45,992 nt of DNA from a virus. Position numbers and translations under genes: made by a program. The stretch spans positions 1 to 45,992 of the IMG/VR virus record IMGVR_UViG_3300046558_000413; one strand, written 5' to 3'. This document shows positions 7,464 to 15,723 of this stretch, piece after piece (position 1 is the first letter of the stretch; the number at the start of each line of letters is the position of its first letter). The notes below the pieces were generated by a model. It saw only the letters and a list, made by a program, of their open reading frames with translations. It did not search any database and was not told the DNA's origin.

Positions 7464-8111
7464 CTATAAGTCGGATATTTTCCATCTTGCTCTGCCGCAG
7501 ATACTCCACTCTTCCGTCATTCGAATGATTCGCTCAGGCCAGTCAGGGTTGAGTGCATACAAGTACTGCTCGCCACCTTCTTGTTTTAGCTGTTTAAGAG
7601 TTGCAGCTTGATCTCTGCTTCTCTTCGCGGCTACAAAGTGCCCAGGTAACGCCTCAAGTGAAGGGTCGATTACTATCTTATCCCCCTGCATAAATTTTGG
7701 TTCCATGCTCATACCCTCTACTCGGAGTATGAACGCGCGGGGACCAACGGGGCCTGGTGCATCGATCCATTCCTCTGCGTCTCTAGGGTCAAAGCTGCCA
7801 TGAGATTCGCACCAGCTTCCTGCGGCAATTGATCCTATAACTGGCAATTTACGTCCTGTATGGCTTAGCACTGTCGCGTTGTTGAATTCTCCTAGCCCGT
7901 AGGGCATGTCGAGATATCCATTGTGCAAATCGAGTGCTTTCTCTATCTCTCGAGCGATTTGATCGCCAATGCCTTTGGAGGGGTTTTTACCGCCAAAGGC
8001 GCTTACCTGGGCAGGAGCTTTGCCCAAGAGATCAGCGATATCAGTCAAGCGCAGCTTTTTCTCTGCCAAGACTCTTCGGAAATTTTGGAGCCGGGTATCT
8101 GAGATTTTCAT
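7464..8111 (-). CDS. CI-type prophage repressor, S24/LexA family
   Basis: A 215-aa repressor. Residues 1-65 form a helix-turn-helix DNA-binding domain (LTDIADLLGKAPAQVSAF). Residues 90-215 form a self-cleaving S24 peptidase domain with the cleavage pair Ala97-Gly98, nucleophile Ser135 in EGMSMEP and general base Lys173 in TLKQL. It should hold the lytic genes off and autocleave on RecA activation during DNA damage. It is divergent from the Cro-like gene. Operators at 8130-8146 and 8170-8186 lie between them, and a third is at 5965-5981. The 475-aa ORF follows directly downstream. The Shine-Dalgarno sequence upstream of the ATG is weak. Confidence 0.93.
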   Translation of the reverse strand: MKISDTRLQNFRRVLAEKKLRLTDIADLLGKAPAQVSAFGGKNPSKGIGDQIAREIEKALDLHNGYLDMPYGLGEFNNATVLSHTGRKLPVIGSIAAGSWCESHGSFDPRDAEEWIDAPGPVGPRAFILRVEGMSMEPKFMQGDKIVIDPSLEALPGHFVAAKRSRDQAATLKQLKQEGGEQYLYALNPDWPERIIRMTEEWSICGRARWKISDL

Positions 8112-8129
8112 GAGCCGATTCTGGCCGGA

Positions 8130-8146
8130 TTAACCTAATGGGTGAA
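8130..8146. promoter_or_regulatory. Repressor operator copy with one mismatch (OR2-like)
   Basis: TTAACCTAATGGGTGAA: left half TTAACC, right half GGTGAA (ideal GGTTAA), 5-bp spacer. It lies 18 bp upstream of the repressor start and 40 bp from the perfect copy at 8170, so the two sites are on nearly the same helix face. The position suits autoregulation of the repressor gene. Confidence 0.6.
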
Positions 8147-8160
8147 TGTCCATCTTGGTA

Positions 8161-8189
8161 TTGCAAAACTTAACCCTAATGGTTAAATT
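8161..8189 (+). promoter_or_regulatory. Rightward early promoter with operator (PR/OR1)
   Basis: TTGCAA (8161-8166), 17-bp spacer, TAAATT (8184-8189): a good sigma70 promoter 24 bp before the Cro-like gene. The perfect palindrome TTAACCCTAATGGTTAA (8170-8186) covers the spacer and enters the -10 box, so repressor binding would block polymerase. Confidence 0.65.
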
Positions 8190-8212
8190 GAGGGTGAAGG
8201 AGGTACATTGAA

Positions 8213-8443
8213 ATGAAACTGCGCGAATACATAAATCGTTTGAATCCGAATGAGCTGGCGTCTTACGCACAGCGCTGTCGGATAGCAGTCAGCTACCTGC
8301 GCCTTCACGTTAAATATGCGAGCAAGGATCCCAGTGTTTCTTTGATCAAATCTTTGGCGCGTGAGAGTGAGGGGCTTGTCTCGTTAAGTGAGGTCTTGGA
8401 GCATTTCGGAGTCACTGAGGACGCTACATCTAAAGCTGCATAG
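8213..8443 (+). CDS. Cro-like transcriptional regulator
   Basis: A 76-aa protein with a YdaS/Cro-like helix-turn-helix (MKLREYINRLNPNELASYAQRCRIAVSYL). It is divergent from the repressor and first in the rightward early operon. The ATG has AAGGAGG 9 nt upstream. By analogy with lambdoid switches it would compete for the same operators and favour lytic growth. Sequence similarity to lambda Cro itself is not evident, so the role rests on size, fold pattern and position. Confidence 0.78.
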   Translation: MKLREYINRLNPNELASYAQRCRIAVSYLRLHVKYASKDPSVSLIKSLARESEGLVSLSEVLEHFGVTEDATSKAA

Positions 8444-8774
8444 TCAGAAAAAAGGCGACCCAATGGCCGCCCTGTTCCTCCCGGCACGCACCACCACAGC
8501 GCTGTCGGGTCGCGATAGAGATAGACGGGCACACCACATGCAACCGTCTCTCTTTATCGCGCTTTTCCAAGGCTCGGAAGCCTTGGTGTTGCTGCCTCTT
8601 CCACCACAGATTAGGCAGCTGTTGCGCCAGGGGGGAGCAACGGATTGCTCGCCCCGGCACGGTGCCGGTGTCGATCCCGAAGATCTAGCCGGCGTTTGGG
8701 CCCTTTCAAGCCACGCGGCAAATGTATCACCACTGCATGTCGCGCGGCACTGGCAACTTACAAGGATTAATGCC
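8444..8774 (+). other. Structured intergenic region between Cro-like and CII-like genes
   Basis: Contains three nested or successive inverted repeats. GCGACCC (8455-8461) pairs with GGGTCGC (8507-8513). A 17-nt arm at 8512-8528 pairs with 8544-8560 (two mismatches, 15-nt loop). CCAAGGC (8567-8573) pairs with GCCTTGG (8580-8586, 6-nt loop). A reading frame is open from 8463 into the CII-like gene, but it has no convincing start signal, so I do not call it. The region may be an attenuator, a small RNA or a nutR-like antitermination site. Confidence 0.4.
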
Positions 8775-9293
8775 ATGAGCCGTATCGCTCTGAGTTCTGT
8801 TGAGCGGGCGCAGCGGGAAGTTTTGCCGCTCGATCTCGCGCTTTACCATGCCGCTCGGGACTACCCCGGCGGCGCCGCAGCCATCGCCGCCACCACCGGC
8901 CGGAATGCGACCACGCTGCAGCATAAGCTTTCTCCAACCCACCCTAGCCACACGGTGAATATTCAAGAGTTCGGCGAGATTCTGGAGCTGACCAAGGATC
9001 GCCGCATTCTTGATGCGGTGCATGCGCTGGTCGGTGACACGACTTGGCAAGAGCTGGCTGAGGCGTACACCAATGACATGCCCGAGACGTTGACCACCGG
9101 GATTGCCGAGTATTTCCGGCAGGTCGCGGATCTGGCGGATACCTGGGCCAAGAGCATTGGCGACGGGGTTGTGTCCGATGAGGAACTGGCGGCGATTCGC
9201 CTGCAGGTGTTCCGTGGGATTCAGGGGCTGTTGGGTTTGTTCAACCGCGCCACGTATGTCAACCAGACGACGCGGGGTGTTGATCGTGGCTGA
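8775..9293 (+). CDS. Phage regulatory CII family protein
   Basis: A 172-aa protein of the Pseudomonas phage CII-type regulator family. It begins MSRIALSSVERAQREVLPLD, followed by a helix-turn-helix-like region (YPGGAAAIAATTGRNATTLQHKLSP) and helical C-terminal half. Although the frame is open further upstream, the ATG at 8775 has AAGGA 8 nt before it and gives the expected N-terminus. By analogy with CII it may activate repressor synthesis or the lysogenic pathway. The stop overlaps the start of the TraR-like gene by 8 nt. Confidence 0.75.
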   Translation: MSRIALSSVERAQREVLPLDLALYHAARDYPGGAAAIAATTGRNATTLQHKLSPTHPSHTVNIQEFGEILELTKDRRILDAVHALVGDTTWQELAEAYTNDMPETLTTGIAEYFRQVADLADTWAKSIGDGVVSDEELAAIRLQVFRGIQGLLGLFNRATYVNQTTRGVDRG

Positions 9294-9513
9294 CATTGCT
9301 GACTTCGCTAATGACCTGGTGCAAGAGCGTATCGATCAGGCGCTCGCTGCACGCAACGCCGCTAAACCTGCATTGGCGGCGCATTCGTTTCTATTCTGTG
9401 AAAACTGCGACAGTCCAATCCCCGAGGGGCGGCGTTTAGCTGTTCCTGGCTGCACGCAGTGCGTGAGCTGTCAGGAGGTCGAGGAGATCATGGAGGCAAT
9501 CCATGCTCGATGA
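9286..9513 (+). CDS. TraR/DksA-family C4 zinc-finger protein
   Basis: 75 aa from a GTG start (VADIADFANDLVQERIDQAL). The C-terminal half carries the four-cysteine finger CENC...CTQCVSC and the DSPIPEGRRLAVPG segment typical of TraR/DksA zinc-finger proteins. Family members bind RNA polymerase through the secondary channel and alter initiation without ppGpp. The gene overlaps the CII-like gene upstream and the primase gene downstream, so all three are translationally coupled. Confidence 0.85.
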   Translation: MADIADFANDLVQERIDQALAARNAAKPALAAHSFLFCENCDSPIPEGRRLAVPGCTQCVSCQEVEEIMEAIHAR

Positions 9514-11719
9514 AGTGTTGGGGCAATTCGCGGACTACGGCCTTGAGCCTGCGCAGCCGCTGGTGTTTGGCAAGCTTACCCGGTGTAAGACTTCGCAGGA
9601 CAAGGGCAAGGAAAAGAATGGCTGGTATGTCGTCCATGAACAGCGCACGGAGAAAGGCGAGACGCTGATCTTCGGTGCGTACGGTGATTGGCGCTCGGGT
9701 GAGTCGCAGAAGATCAAGGTCAAGGCCGGGAGGATGTCGCCGGAAGAACGTGAGGTTATGCGCGCTCGGCAGGAAGAGGCGAAACGCCGTGCTGCCGAGA
9801 TCTCGGCCAATGCTGCGCGTCGTGCGGCGAAACGCGCTGCCGGCATGTTCAAGCGTATGCCGGAGAAGGGTCGTAGCGACTATCTGGATCGTAAGCAGAT
9901 TGTGGGGTTCGGGGTTCGATATGCGCCTCGTACCGGCGCGTTTCTGGTGCCGATGAGCAATGTTCGCGATGAGATCGTCGGCCTGCAGGTGGTGTTCCCG
10001 GGCATTCAAGAAGACACCGGGCGGGATAAATCCTTCTGGCCCTACGGCATGTCGAAGGAGGGCGCATTTCACCTGATCGGACCGCATCCAGATCCGGGTG
10101 AGCCGGTGCTGGTGTGTGAGGGATACGCTACCGGCGCAAGTCTGCATATGGCCACGTCACTGACTGTGGCCATTGCGTTTGATGCCGGGAACCTGTTGGT
10201 GGTTTGCAAGGCTATGCGCGAGCGGTTTGCCGGCTGTCCGCTGATCATCTGCCGCGACGATGATTGGAAGACCACGAAGCCCAATGGCGATGCCTGGAAC
10301 CCCGGCGAAGAGAAGGCCAATAACGCGGCGCTGATCGTTGGTGGCCAGGTGGTTGCACCGATCTTTTCCGTTGAGCGGGGAGCCAAGTGGACCGACTTCA
10401 ACGACCTGCATGTCGCGGAAGGTTTGGAAGCTGTGCGCCGTCAGGTGTTGGCGGTGGTCAAGCCGCCGGCTGCTGGTGGCTGGAAGGACATGCTGGCTCG
10501 AAGTGAAAGCGGTGCGCTGATTGCGCACATGCAGAACGTTGAGCTGATTCTGGCCAACGATGAGCGCTGGGCCGGGGTGATCAGTTACAGCGCTTTCAGC
10601 TCGAAGATCGTGAAACTGCGCGCTGCCCCGTATGGCGGCGGCACGGGCGATTGGGCGGATATCGATGATGTGCGGGTGATGAAGTGGCTCGCGCAGCAGT
10701 ACAACTTGCGGGTCAAGGCCTCGCATGTGATCGAGGCGGTGAGTGTGGTTGCGCATGACCATGCGTTTCATCCGGTGCGGCAGTACCTGCGCAAGCTTGA
10801 ATGGGACCGTGTGCCACGGCTGGAAAGCTGGCTCACGGATGTCATGGGAGTTAAGGCGACCGACTACTCGTCGAAGGTTGGCAAGCGCTGGATGTTGTCG
10901 GCCGTGGCGCGGGTGATGAAGCCGGGTTGCAAGGCTGACTCGGTGATGATTCTGGAAGGCGCGCAGGGCGCGGGTAAGTCGACGGCGATGAGTATTCTCG
11001 GCGGCGAGTGGTTTATGGATACGCCGTTCGCACTGGGTGACAAGGATGGCTTTCAGGCGATCCGGGGCAAGTGGATCGTCGAGCTGGGGGAGTTGGATAG
11101 CTTCAACAAGGCTGAGAGTACGAAGGCCAAGCAGTTCTTTTCGGCGTCTACTGACACTTATCGTGAGAGCTACGGCCGCAGAACGATGGATGTGCCACGC
11201 CAGTGCGTGTTTGTGGGTACGACAAACCAAGACGAGTATCTGAAGGACGCCACTGGTAACCGGCGTTATTGGCCAGTGGCGTGCACCAAGGTGGATCTGG
11301 AGCTGTTGCGCTCGATGCGCGAACAGCTTTGGGCTGAGGCCGTCTTCTGTTACGACGCGGGCGATCTGTGGTGGGTGACGCTGGATGAGGCCGCTATGTT
11401 CGGCGAGGAGCAGGATGAGCGCTTTGTCGTGGATGAGTGGGAAGGGCCGATTCTGACCTGGTTGGAAGAGTCGCAGATTGGCGAGACCACCACCGGGAGC
11501 GAAGTGCTGGCCAGCGCGCTGAAGCTGGATTATGGCCACTGGAGTAAGCCGGAACAGATGCGTGTCGGGGCGATCATGCATCGGTTGGGCTGGCGTCGTG
11601 TGCGCCTGCCGGCACTGGCCAAGAGCAAGCAGCGGCCTTGGGCTTACAAGAAGCCGGCAGGGTGGGGTGGCGCGTCGGCGCTGCAGCGGGAAGCGTTCGA
11701 GGAGCCTTGTTTTGATTAA
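9503..11719 (+). CDS. Toprim primase fused to VapE-type helicase
   Basis: A 738-aa replication protein. The first 330 residues form a DnaG-like primase part with a basic helical linker (about 75-120) and a Toprim domain around 195-260 (VLVCEGYATGAS, later ICRDDDW). The C-terminal part (about 350-700) is a VapE/DUF927-neighbourhood superfamily helicase with Walker A GAQGAGKS near residue 487, Walker B-like WIVELGELD, and the TTNQDEYLKDATGNRRYWPV segment typical of VapE ATPases. It would prime and unwind phage DNA at the origin. The ATG has GAGG 8 nt upstream and overlaps the TraR-like gene by 11 nt. Confidence 0.88.
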   Translation: MLDEVLGQFADYGLEPAQPLVFGKLTRCKTSQDKGKEKNGWYVVHEQRTEKGETLIFGAYGDWRSGESQKIKVKAGRMSPEEREVMRARQEEAKRRAAEISANAARRAAKRAAGMFKRMPEKGRSDYLDRKQIVGFGVRYAPRTGAFLVPMSNVRDEIVGLQVVFPGIQEDTGRDKSFWPYGMSKEGAFHLIGPHPDPGEPVLVCEGYATGASLHMATSLTVAIAFDAGNLLVVCKAMRERFAGCPLIICRDDDWKTTKPNGDAWNPGEEKANNAALIVGGQVVAPIFSVERGAKWTDFNDLHVAEGLEAVRRQVLAVVKPPAAGGWKDMLARSESGALIAHMQNVELILANDERWAGVISYSAFSSKIVKLRAAPYGGGTGDWADIDDVRVMKWLAQQYNLRVKASHVIEAVSVVAHDHAFHPVRQYLRKLEWDRVPRLESWLTDVMGVKATDYSSKVGKRWMLSAVARVMKPGCKADSVMILEGAQGAGKSTAMSILGGEWFMDTPFALGDKDGFQAIRGKWIVELGELDSFNKAESTKAKQFFSASTDTYRESYGRRTMDVPRQCVFVGTTNQDEYLKDATGNRRYWPVACTKVDLELLRSMREQLWAEAVFCYDAGDLWWVTLDEAAMFGEEQDERFVVDEWEGPILTWLEESQIGETTTGSEVLASALKLDYGHWSKPEQMRVGAIMHRLGWRRVRLPALAKSKQRPWAYKKPAGWGGASALQREAFEEPCFD

Positions 11720-12071
11720 GGAGATCGATTCGCTGCTTCGGCTGTGGGCTCAGGAGCTGCATTCCGAACACTCAAAAGGGGGGCTCGCCGGGGGGAATAT
11801 GGTTGCGATGATGATGGAGAGTAATGGGCAACTTATCCGGGGGCGGCGTGCCTTTCGTGCGCCGCTGGAGAGTTCGCTGGATATTGAGCTGATCGTGACC
11901 AAGCATCTCGCGCCCGAGCTGGTGACGGTGGTTCGGGAGCATTACTGCACGCTCGACGTTGATATGCGCTTGCGGTACGCCCATTGCGGTTGTGGCCGCG
12001 ACACGTATTACCAGCGCTTGCATGATGCGCATCTGCAAATCTTCGGCGTGATGATGGGGATGGCTGCGTGA
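11712..12071 (+). CDS. Probable Q-like phage antitermination protein
   Basis: 119 aa beginning at TTG 11712. The start is supported by GAGGAG 7 nt upstream and the overlap TTGATTAA with the primase stop. The C-terminal half contains a possible metal-binding cluster HCGCGRDTYYQRLHDAH, and MRLRYAHCGCGRDTYYQRL reads like the helix-turn-helix region of short phage antiterminators. Position (last early gene, before a terminator at 12556 and the lysis/head genes) is where Q-type proteins occur. Sequence identity to lambda Q is not visible, so the role is inferred mainly from place and pattern. It could instead be a small transcription factor. Confidence 0.6.
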   Translation: MIKEIDSLLRLWAQELHSEHSKGGLAGGNMVAMMMESNGQLIRGRRAFRAPLESSLDIELIVTKHLAPELVTVVREHYCTLDVDMRLRYAHCGCGRDTYYQRLHDAHLQIFGVMMGMAA

Positions 12072-12096
12072 CCCCAGGCATTGCTCCCGCTGTTGT

Positions 12097-12374
12097 TGTC
12101 CCACTGGCCCGTCTTGTCCCGCTGCGTTTCGATGCAGTGGGACAGGTGCGGGCCTTGTCGTTGTTGGGCTGTCCCACCGTCCCGCCTGCGAGTGCCTCCC
12201 GCCCATGTGAGCGTAGCGGGCGAACAGTACGCGCTTACGCGCGAACGCGTGTTCTTTAAATTTCTTCCTTTACACGAGAAAGAAGAAAGATAAGTAGGAC
12301 GGTGGGGCGAAGCCCCGAATTTAGGCGCTCTCAGGTGTCCTACTTCGATTCTGAACAGTGGGACATATGGGACA
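12097..12374. repeat. Seven dispersed TGTCCCAC/GTGGGACA elements, two as a hairpin
   Basis: 8-bp elements at 12097 (TGTCCCAC), 12115 (TGTCCCGC), 12137 (GTGGGACA), 12170 (TGTCCCAC), 12178 (CGTCCCGC), 12358 (GTGGGACA) and 12367 (ATGGGACA). The copies at 12115-12125 and 12134-12144 form an 11-bp stem with one G.U pair and an 8-nt loop. GGGGC/GCCCC at 12304-12316 is a further hairpin. The gene-free stretch 12072-12599 holds these, a terminator, and nothing else I can support. It could hold the late promoter or Q-utilisation site, or a protein-binding array. Confidence 0.5.
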
Positions 12375-12555
12375 CCGCCACAACAACAGAATGCCGTGGG
12401 GGTGTATTCGCCGACATTCGCTAGGCATTCCCCCGGTGTTACCCACTTATTCACCGGGTGGCATTAAAACAGGGTTGCTGCCACCGGAATCGACCTGTAA
12501 AAAGTAGTCATCTTCGATAGGTGCGACCGCAGAGAGCGGCAGGCACCACACCACT

Positions 12556-12582
12556 AAACCCGGCCATTGCGCCGGGTTTTTG
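12556..12582 (+). terminator. Intrinsic terminator before the late genes
   Basis: AAACCCGGC (12556-12564), loop CATTGC, GCCGGGTTT (12571-12579) then TTT. It stands between the Q-like gene and the holin, where an antiterminator would act to open the late operon. Confidence 0.75.
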
Positions 12583-12599
12583 CGTTTATGGGGTAGGCG

Positions 12600-12944
12600 A
12601 TGACAAACGAGCAACAAGCACTGGCAGAGATGCCGATCTGGTTAGTGGTTGTCCTGGCGCTGGTCGGCGGGGTGTCTGGTGAGATGTGGCGGGCGGACAA
12701 GGATGGGGCGCGGGGCTGGGCGTTGTTGCGCCGGCTTGCGCTTCGGTCGGGTGCCTGCATTGTCTGCGGGGTGTCGGCGATGATGTTGATGATCGCAGCC
12801 GGCATGTCGCTCTGGACGGCGGGCGCCTTGGGTTGTTTGACGGCGATGGCCGGCGCGGATGTTGCCATCGGGTTGTACGAACGCTGGGCTGCCAAGCGGC
12901 TTGGTGTGTGCGATGTCCCGCCGAATGGTGGCGGGGCAGCCTGA
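12600..12944 (+). CDS. Phage holin
   Basis: 114 aa with three hydrophobic segments (about 12-30 IWLVVVLALVGGVSGEM, 50-68 ACIVCGVSAMMLMIAAGM, 72-92 WTAGALGCLTAMAGADVAIGLY) and a short basic loop, typical of lambda-type or related class I holins. It would form inner-membrane lesions that release or activate the endolysin. Unusually, the endolysin and spanins are 21 kb away at the other end of the late operon; this split is common in Pseudomonas phages of this type. The ATG at 12600 follows the terminator directly, with GTAGGC upstream as a weak ribosome site. Confidence 0.75.
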   Translation: MTNEQQALAEMPIWLVVVLALVGGVSGEMWRADKDGARGWALLRRLALRSGACIVCGVSAMMLMIAAGMSLWTAGALGCLTAMAGADVAIGLYERWAAKRLGVCDVPPNGGGAA

Positions 12945-13032
12945 AACCGCCGGGGCCCCTGGGGTTATTCGGAGGGTACGGGGTCGGAAACCCGCGGGAA
13001 ACTGTTAGCCGCAGGTTCCTCAGCTTACTGAA

Positions 13033-13079
13033 ATTTCAATCATTGAAATCTTGAAAGGATTCATTGAAATACGTTGAAA
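13033..13079. repeat. TTGAAA/ATTGAAAT repeat cluster upstream of terS
   Basis: ATTTCAAT (13033-13040) faces ATTGAAAT (13042-13049). A second ATTGAAAT is at 13063-13070, with TTGAAA at 13051-13056 and 13074-13079. Five copies in 47 bp end at the ribosome site of the small terminase. Nu1-type small terminases bind repeated sites beside cos, so this may be a cosB-like packaging site. The upstream GC-rich stretch 12945-13020 may hold cos itself. Confidence 0.4.
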
Positions 13080-13090
13080 AAGGAGGGCTC

Positions 13091-13693
13091 ATGACAGAAC
13101 CAACCTACCTGTCGAAGAGTGCCTTCGCGGCCCGGCTCGGCAGGTCGCCGAGTTACATCACCTGGCTGAAAGATAACAACCGTTTGGTGCTTTCGCCCAA
13201 CGGCAAACAGGTTGATGTGCATGCCACCGAAGCGCTGATTCGCGACACCGCAGACCCGAGCAAGGTCGCCGTCGCCGAACGACACCAGCAGGACCGGATT
13301 CAGCGTGACGTTTACAGCCAACTGTCCACTCAGAACGAGCCGACTTCCACGGCTGCGCCGCCGCAGGTTCTCACTGGCGATGGCAAGCAGCCCGATTTCC
13401 AAAAGGCCCGCGCCCTGCGTGAGCACAACATGGCCAAGCTGGCGGAGATTGAGCTGGGCAAAGCTCAGGGCTCACTGGTTGCCAAGGAAGCGGTCGAAAT
13501 CGGCGCCTACAACGCCGGCCGCTTGCTGCGCGATCAGCTTTTCGGTCCGCTACCGCAGCTGTCCCATGACCTGGCGGCCATGACCGATCCTTGGCTGATC
13601 GAAAAACACCTGACTGCCACCTTCCGCCGAACGCTGGAAGAAGCCGAGCGCCTCTCTGCAGCGGACCTTGACCACGCCATGACAACGGACTGA
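13091..13693 (+). CDS. Terminase small subunit, Nu1-like
   Basis: 200 aa from the ATG at 13091, chosen because AAGGAGG lies 5 nt upstream; an in-frame TTG at 13064 has no ribosome site. The N-terminus is a winged helix-turn-helix (YLSKSAFAARLGRSPSYITWLK), followed by VDVHATEALIRDTADPSKVAVAERH and a helical C-terminus with HNMAKLAEIELGKAQGSLV. This layout matches the lambda Nu1/DNA-packaging family that recognises cos-adjacent sites and recruits the large subunit, which follows 4 nt later. The direct repeats just upstream are candidate binding sites. Confidence 0.82.
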   Translation: MTEPTYLSKSAFAARLGRSPSYITWLKDNNRLVLSPNGKQVDVHATEALIRDTADPSKVAVAERHQQDRIQRDVYSQLSTQNEPTSTAAPPQVLTGDGKQPDFQKARALREHNMAKLAEIELGKAQGSLVAKEAVEIGAYNAGRLLRDQLFGPLPQLSHDLAAMTDPWLIEKHLTATFRRTLEEAERLSAADLDHAMTTD

Positions 13694-13697
13694 ACCC

Positions 13698-15722
13698 ATG
13701 CACACGGAATTTCCTGACGGTGCTGAGGCGTACCGTGAGGCTTATTTCCGTGGACTGCGTCCCGATCCCGATCTCTGGATCGACGAATGGGCCGACGAGT
13801 ACATGCGAATCCCGCGAGACACCGGTGCCCCTGAGCCCGGCCAGTACCGCACCTCACGGACACCTTATGCCCGCGAGCCAATGCGCTGCCTGTCGCCGGC
13901 TCACCCTTGCAGACGCGTGATCACCATGGTGGCCTCGCAGTTGATGAAAACCCAGATCGCCCTGAACTGGATGGGTGGACTGATCCACATGGCGCCCTCA
14001 AACATCCTGGCGCTGCTCCCCAGCCTTGGCCTGTCCAAGCGGGTTTCCGGGCGGATCAGCAAGACCATCAAGGCCACTCCCGTTCTGCGCGAGCGGGTCG
14101 CGGCCACCCGCTCGCGGGACGCACGCAACACGATGGACACCAAGGAATTCGAGGGCGGCTCGCTGTACGTCACCACCGCCGGTTCTGCGGCCAACCTTTC
14201 GGAGCTGTCGGCGCGTTATATCTACGGCGACGAAGTCGACCGCTGGGAGAATGACGTCGGCCAGGAGGGTGATCCCATCAAGCTGGCAGAGACGCGGGCG
14301 ACCAACTTCGGTCGCAACGCCAAGATCTATTTCTCCAGCTCGCCGACGATCAAAGGCGCATCACGGATCGCCGATTTGTTCGAGTCCAGCGACCAGCGCT
14401 ACTACTACGTTCCATGCCCAACCTGCGGTCATATGCAGGTGCTGGAATGGGAGCGACTGCACTACAGCAAGGATCTCAGCACTGTACATTACGAGTGCGC
14501 AGCACCTGAATGCGACGTGCTGATCGAGGAACACCACAAGAGCGACATGCTCGCCCGAGGCGAGTGGCGCGCCCATGCGGGTGGCGACGGTAAAACCGTT
14601 GGCTTTCATCTCAACGCGCTGTATTCGCCGACCGGCTGGATGGATTGGGCCGGCCTTGCAGAGGAGTTTGAAGACGCCAAGAAAGCTCAGGCCCAAGGCG
14701 ACACGAGCCTGATGCAGGTGTTCTACAACACCCGTCTGGCCAAGGTCTGGGACAGCGCGCTCGAACAGACCAAGGCTGAAGTGCTGATCGCTCGGGCGCG
14801 GCTGGAGACCTACACCCTCGGCGCGATGCCGGCCGGTGTGCTGATGCTGACCGGCGCCGTCGACGTCCAGGCCAACCGCCTGGAACTGATGGTGATGGGC
14901 TTCGGCGTGGGCATGGAGCGCTGGGTGGTCGATCACCAGATCATCTGGGGCGACCCGGCAGACGAGCGCACCTGGGCTGTACTGGACGAGAAACTCAAGG
15001 CCCGTTACCGGCATCCCTGTGGTGTCGGTCTGGCGATTCTCGCCGTCGGCGTCGACTCTGGCGGTCACCACACCGATGAGGTCTACCAGTTCTGCCGCGT
15101 TCGCCGCTGGCGCAACATCTTCGCCATCAAGGGCGCGAGCAAGCCGGGCCGACCGGTGATTGCACAGCGCCCGTCCATGGTCGACGTGACGTGGAAGGGT
15201 CAGACCGAACGCAACGGTGCCGAGCTGTGGTTCGTCGGTACCGACACCGCCAAAGACTGGATCTACAACCGCTACCCGTTCCCGGACGGCCCCGGTTCGC
15301 TGCATTTTGCCAACGACCTGCCGGACGAGTTTTTCGCCCAGTGCGTCGCCGAGCGCAAAGTTGTGCGCTACGTGCGCGGCCACAAGCGCATCGAATGGGT
15401 GAAGGGCAAGGCTGAGCGCAACGAAGCGCTCGACCTGATGGTGTACTGCCTCGCTATGGCGCATTACCTGGGCATCAACCGTTACCAGGAACACGATTGG
15501 GACCGGGTGCGACAAGCCCTGGCCCAGTCCGGTTTGTTCGATGACGCCTTGAGCATCAAGCCTGTTCAGGGTGAGCGATTTGATGTTGAGCAAACGCCGG
15601 CACCCACTGCTGTACGCCAAGCCCAACCCGCACCACCACCCGCTGCACCGGTTACACAATCACGACCGGCAGCCCCCCCTCAACGCCGCAGCTCAGCCAG
15701 CGGCTACCTGAAGAGACGCTGA
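13698..15722 (+). CDS. Terminase large subunit, GpA family
   Basis: A 674-aa ATPase-nuclease of the lambda gpA family that cuts concatemeric DNA and pumps it into the prohead. Seen: the N-terminal ATPase region with ITMVASQLMKTQIALNWMGG in the adenine/Walker A area, LSARYIYGDEVDRWENDVGQEGDP as the Walker B-like segment, a Cys-pair finger (CPTCGH...CAAPECDV, about 235-275), and the C-terminal nuclease region beginning MLTGAVDVQANRLELMVMGFG. A Pro/Ala-rich tail occupies the last 45 residues. Length is normal. Second gene of the head module. Confidence 0.94.
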   Translation: MHTEFPDGAEAYREAYFRGLRPDPDLWIDEWADEYMRIPRDTGAPEPGQYRTSRTPYAREPMRCLSPAHPCRRVITMVASQLMKTQIALNWMGGLIHMAPSNILALLPSLGLSKRVSGRISKTIKATPVLRERVAATRSRDARNTMDTKEFEGGSLYVTTAGSAANLSELSARYIYGDEVDRWENDVGQEGDPIKLAETRATNFGRNAKIYFSSSPTIKGASRIADLFESSDQRYYYVPCPTCGHMQVLEWERLHYSKDLSTVHYECAAPECDVLIEEHHKSDMLARGEWRAHAGGDGKTVGFHLNALYSPTGWMDWAGLAEEFEDAKKAQAQGDTSLMQVFYNTRLAKVWDSALEQTKAEVLIARARLETYTLGAMPAGVLMLTGAVDVQANRLELMVMGFGVGMERWVVDHQIIWGDPADERTWAVLDEKLKARYRHPCGVGLAILAVGVDSGGHHTDEVYQFCRVRRWRNIFAIKGASKPGRPVIAQRPSMVDVTWKGQTERNGAELWFVGTDTAKDWIYNRYPFPDGPGSLHFANDLPDEFFAQCVAERKVVRYVRGHKRIEWVKGKAERNEALDLMVYCLAMAHYLGINRYQEHDWDRVRQALAQSGLFDDALSIKPVQGERFDVEQTPAPTAVRQAQPAPPPAAPVTQSRPAAPPQRRSSASGYLKRR

Positions 15723-15723
15723 T

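Noticed and set aside
8388-8774. Upstream extension of the CII-like frame
   Set aside because: Open by chance in GC-rich DNA; the ATG at 8775 has a good ribosome site and the expected N-terminus, and the upstream part is full of hairpins.
12068-12259. 63-aa frame starting GTG at the end of the Q-like gene
   Set aside because: It covers the TGTCCCAC repeats and hairpin; composition looks non-coding and no ribosome site is convincing.
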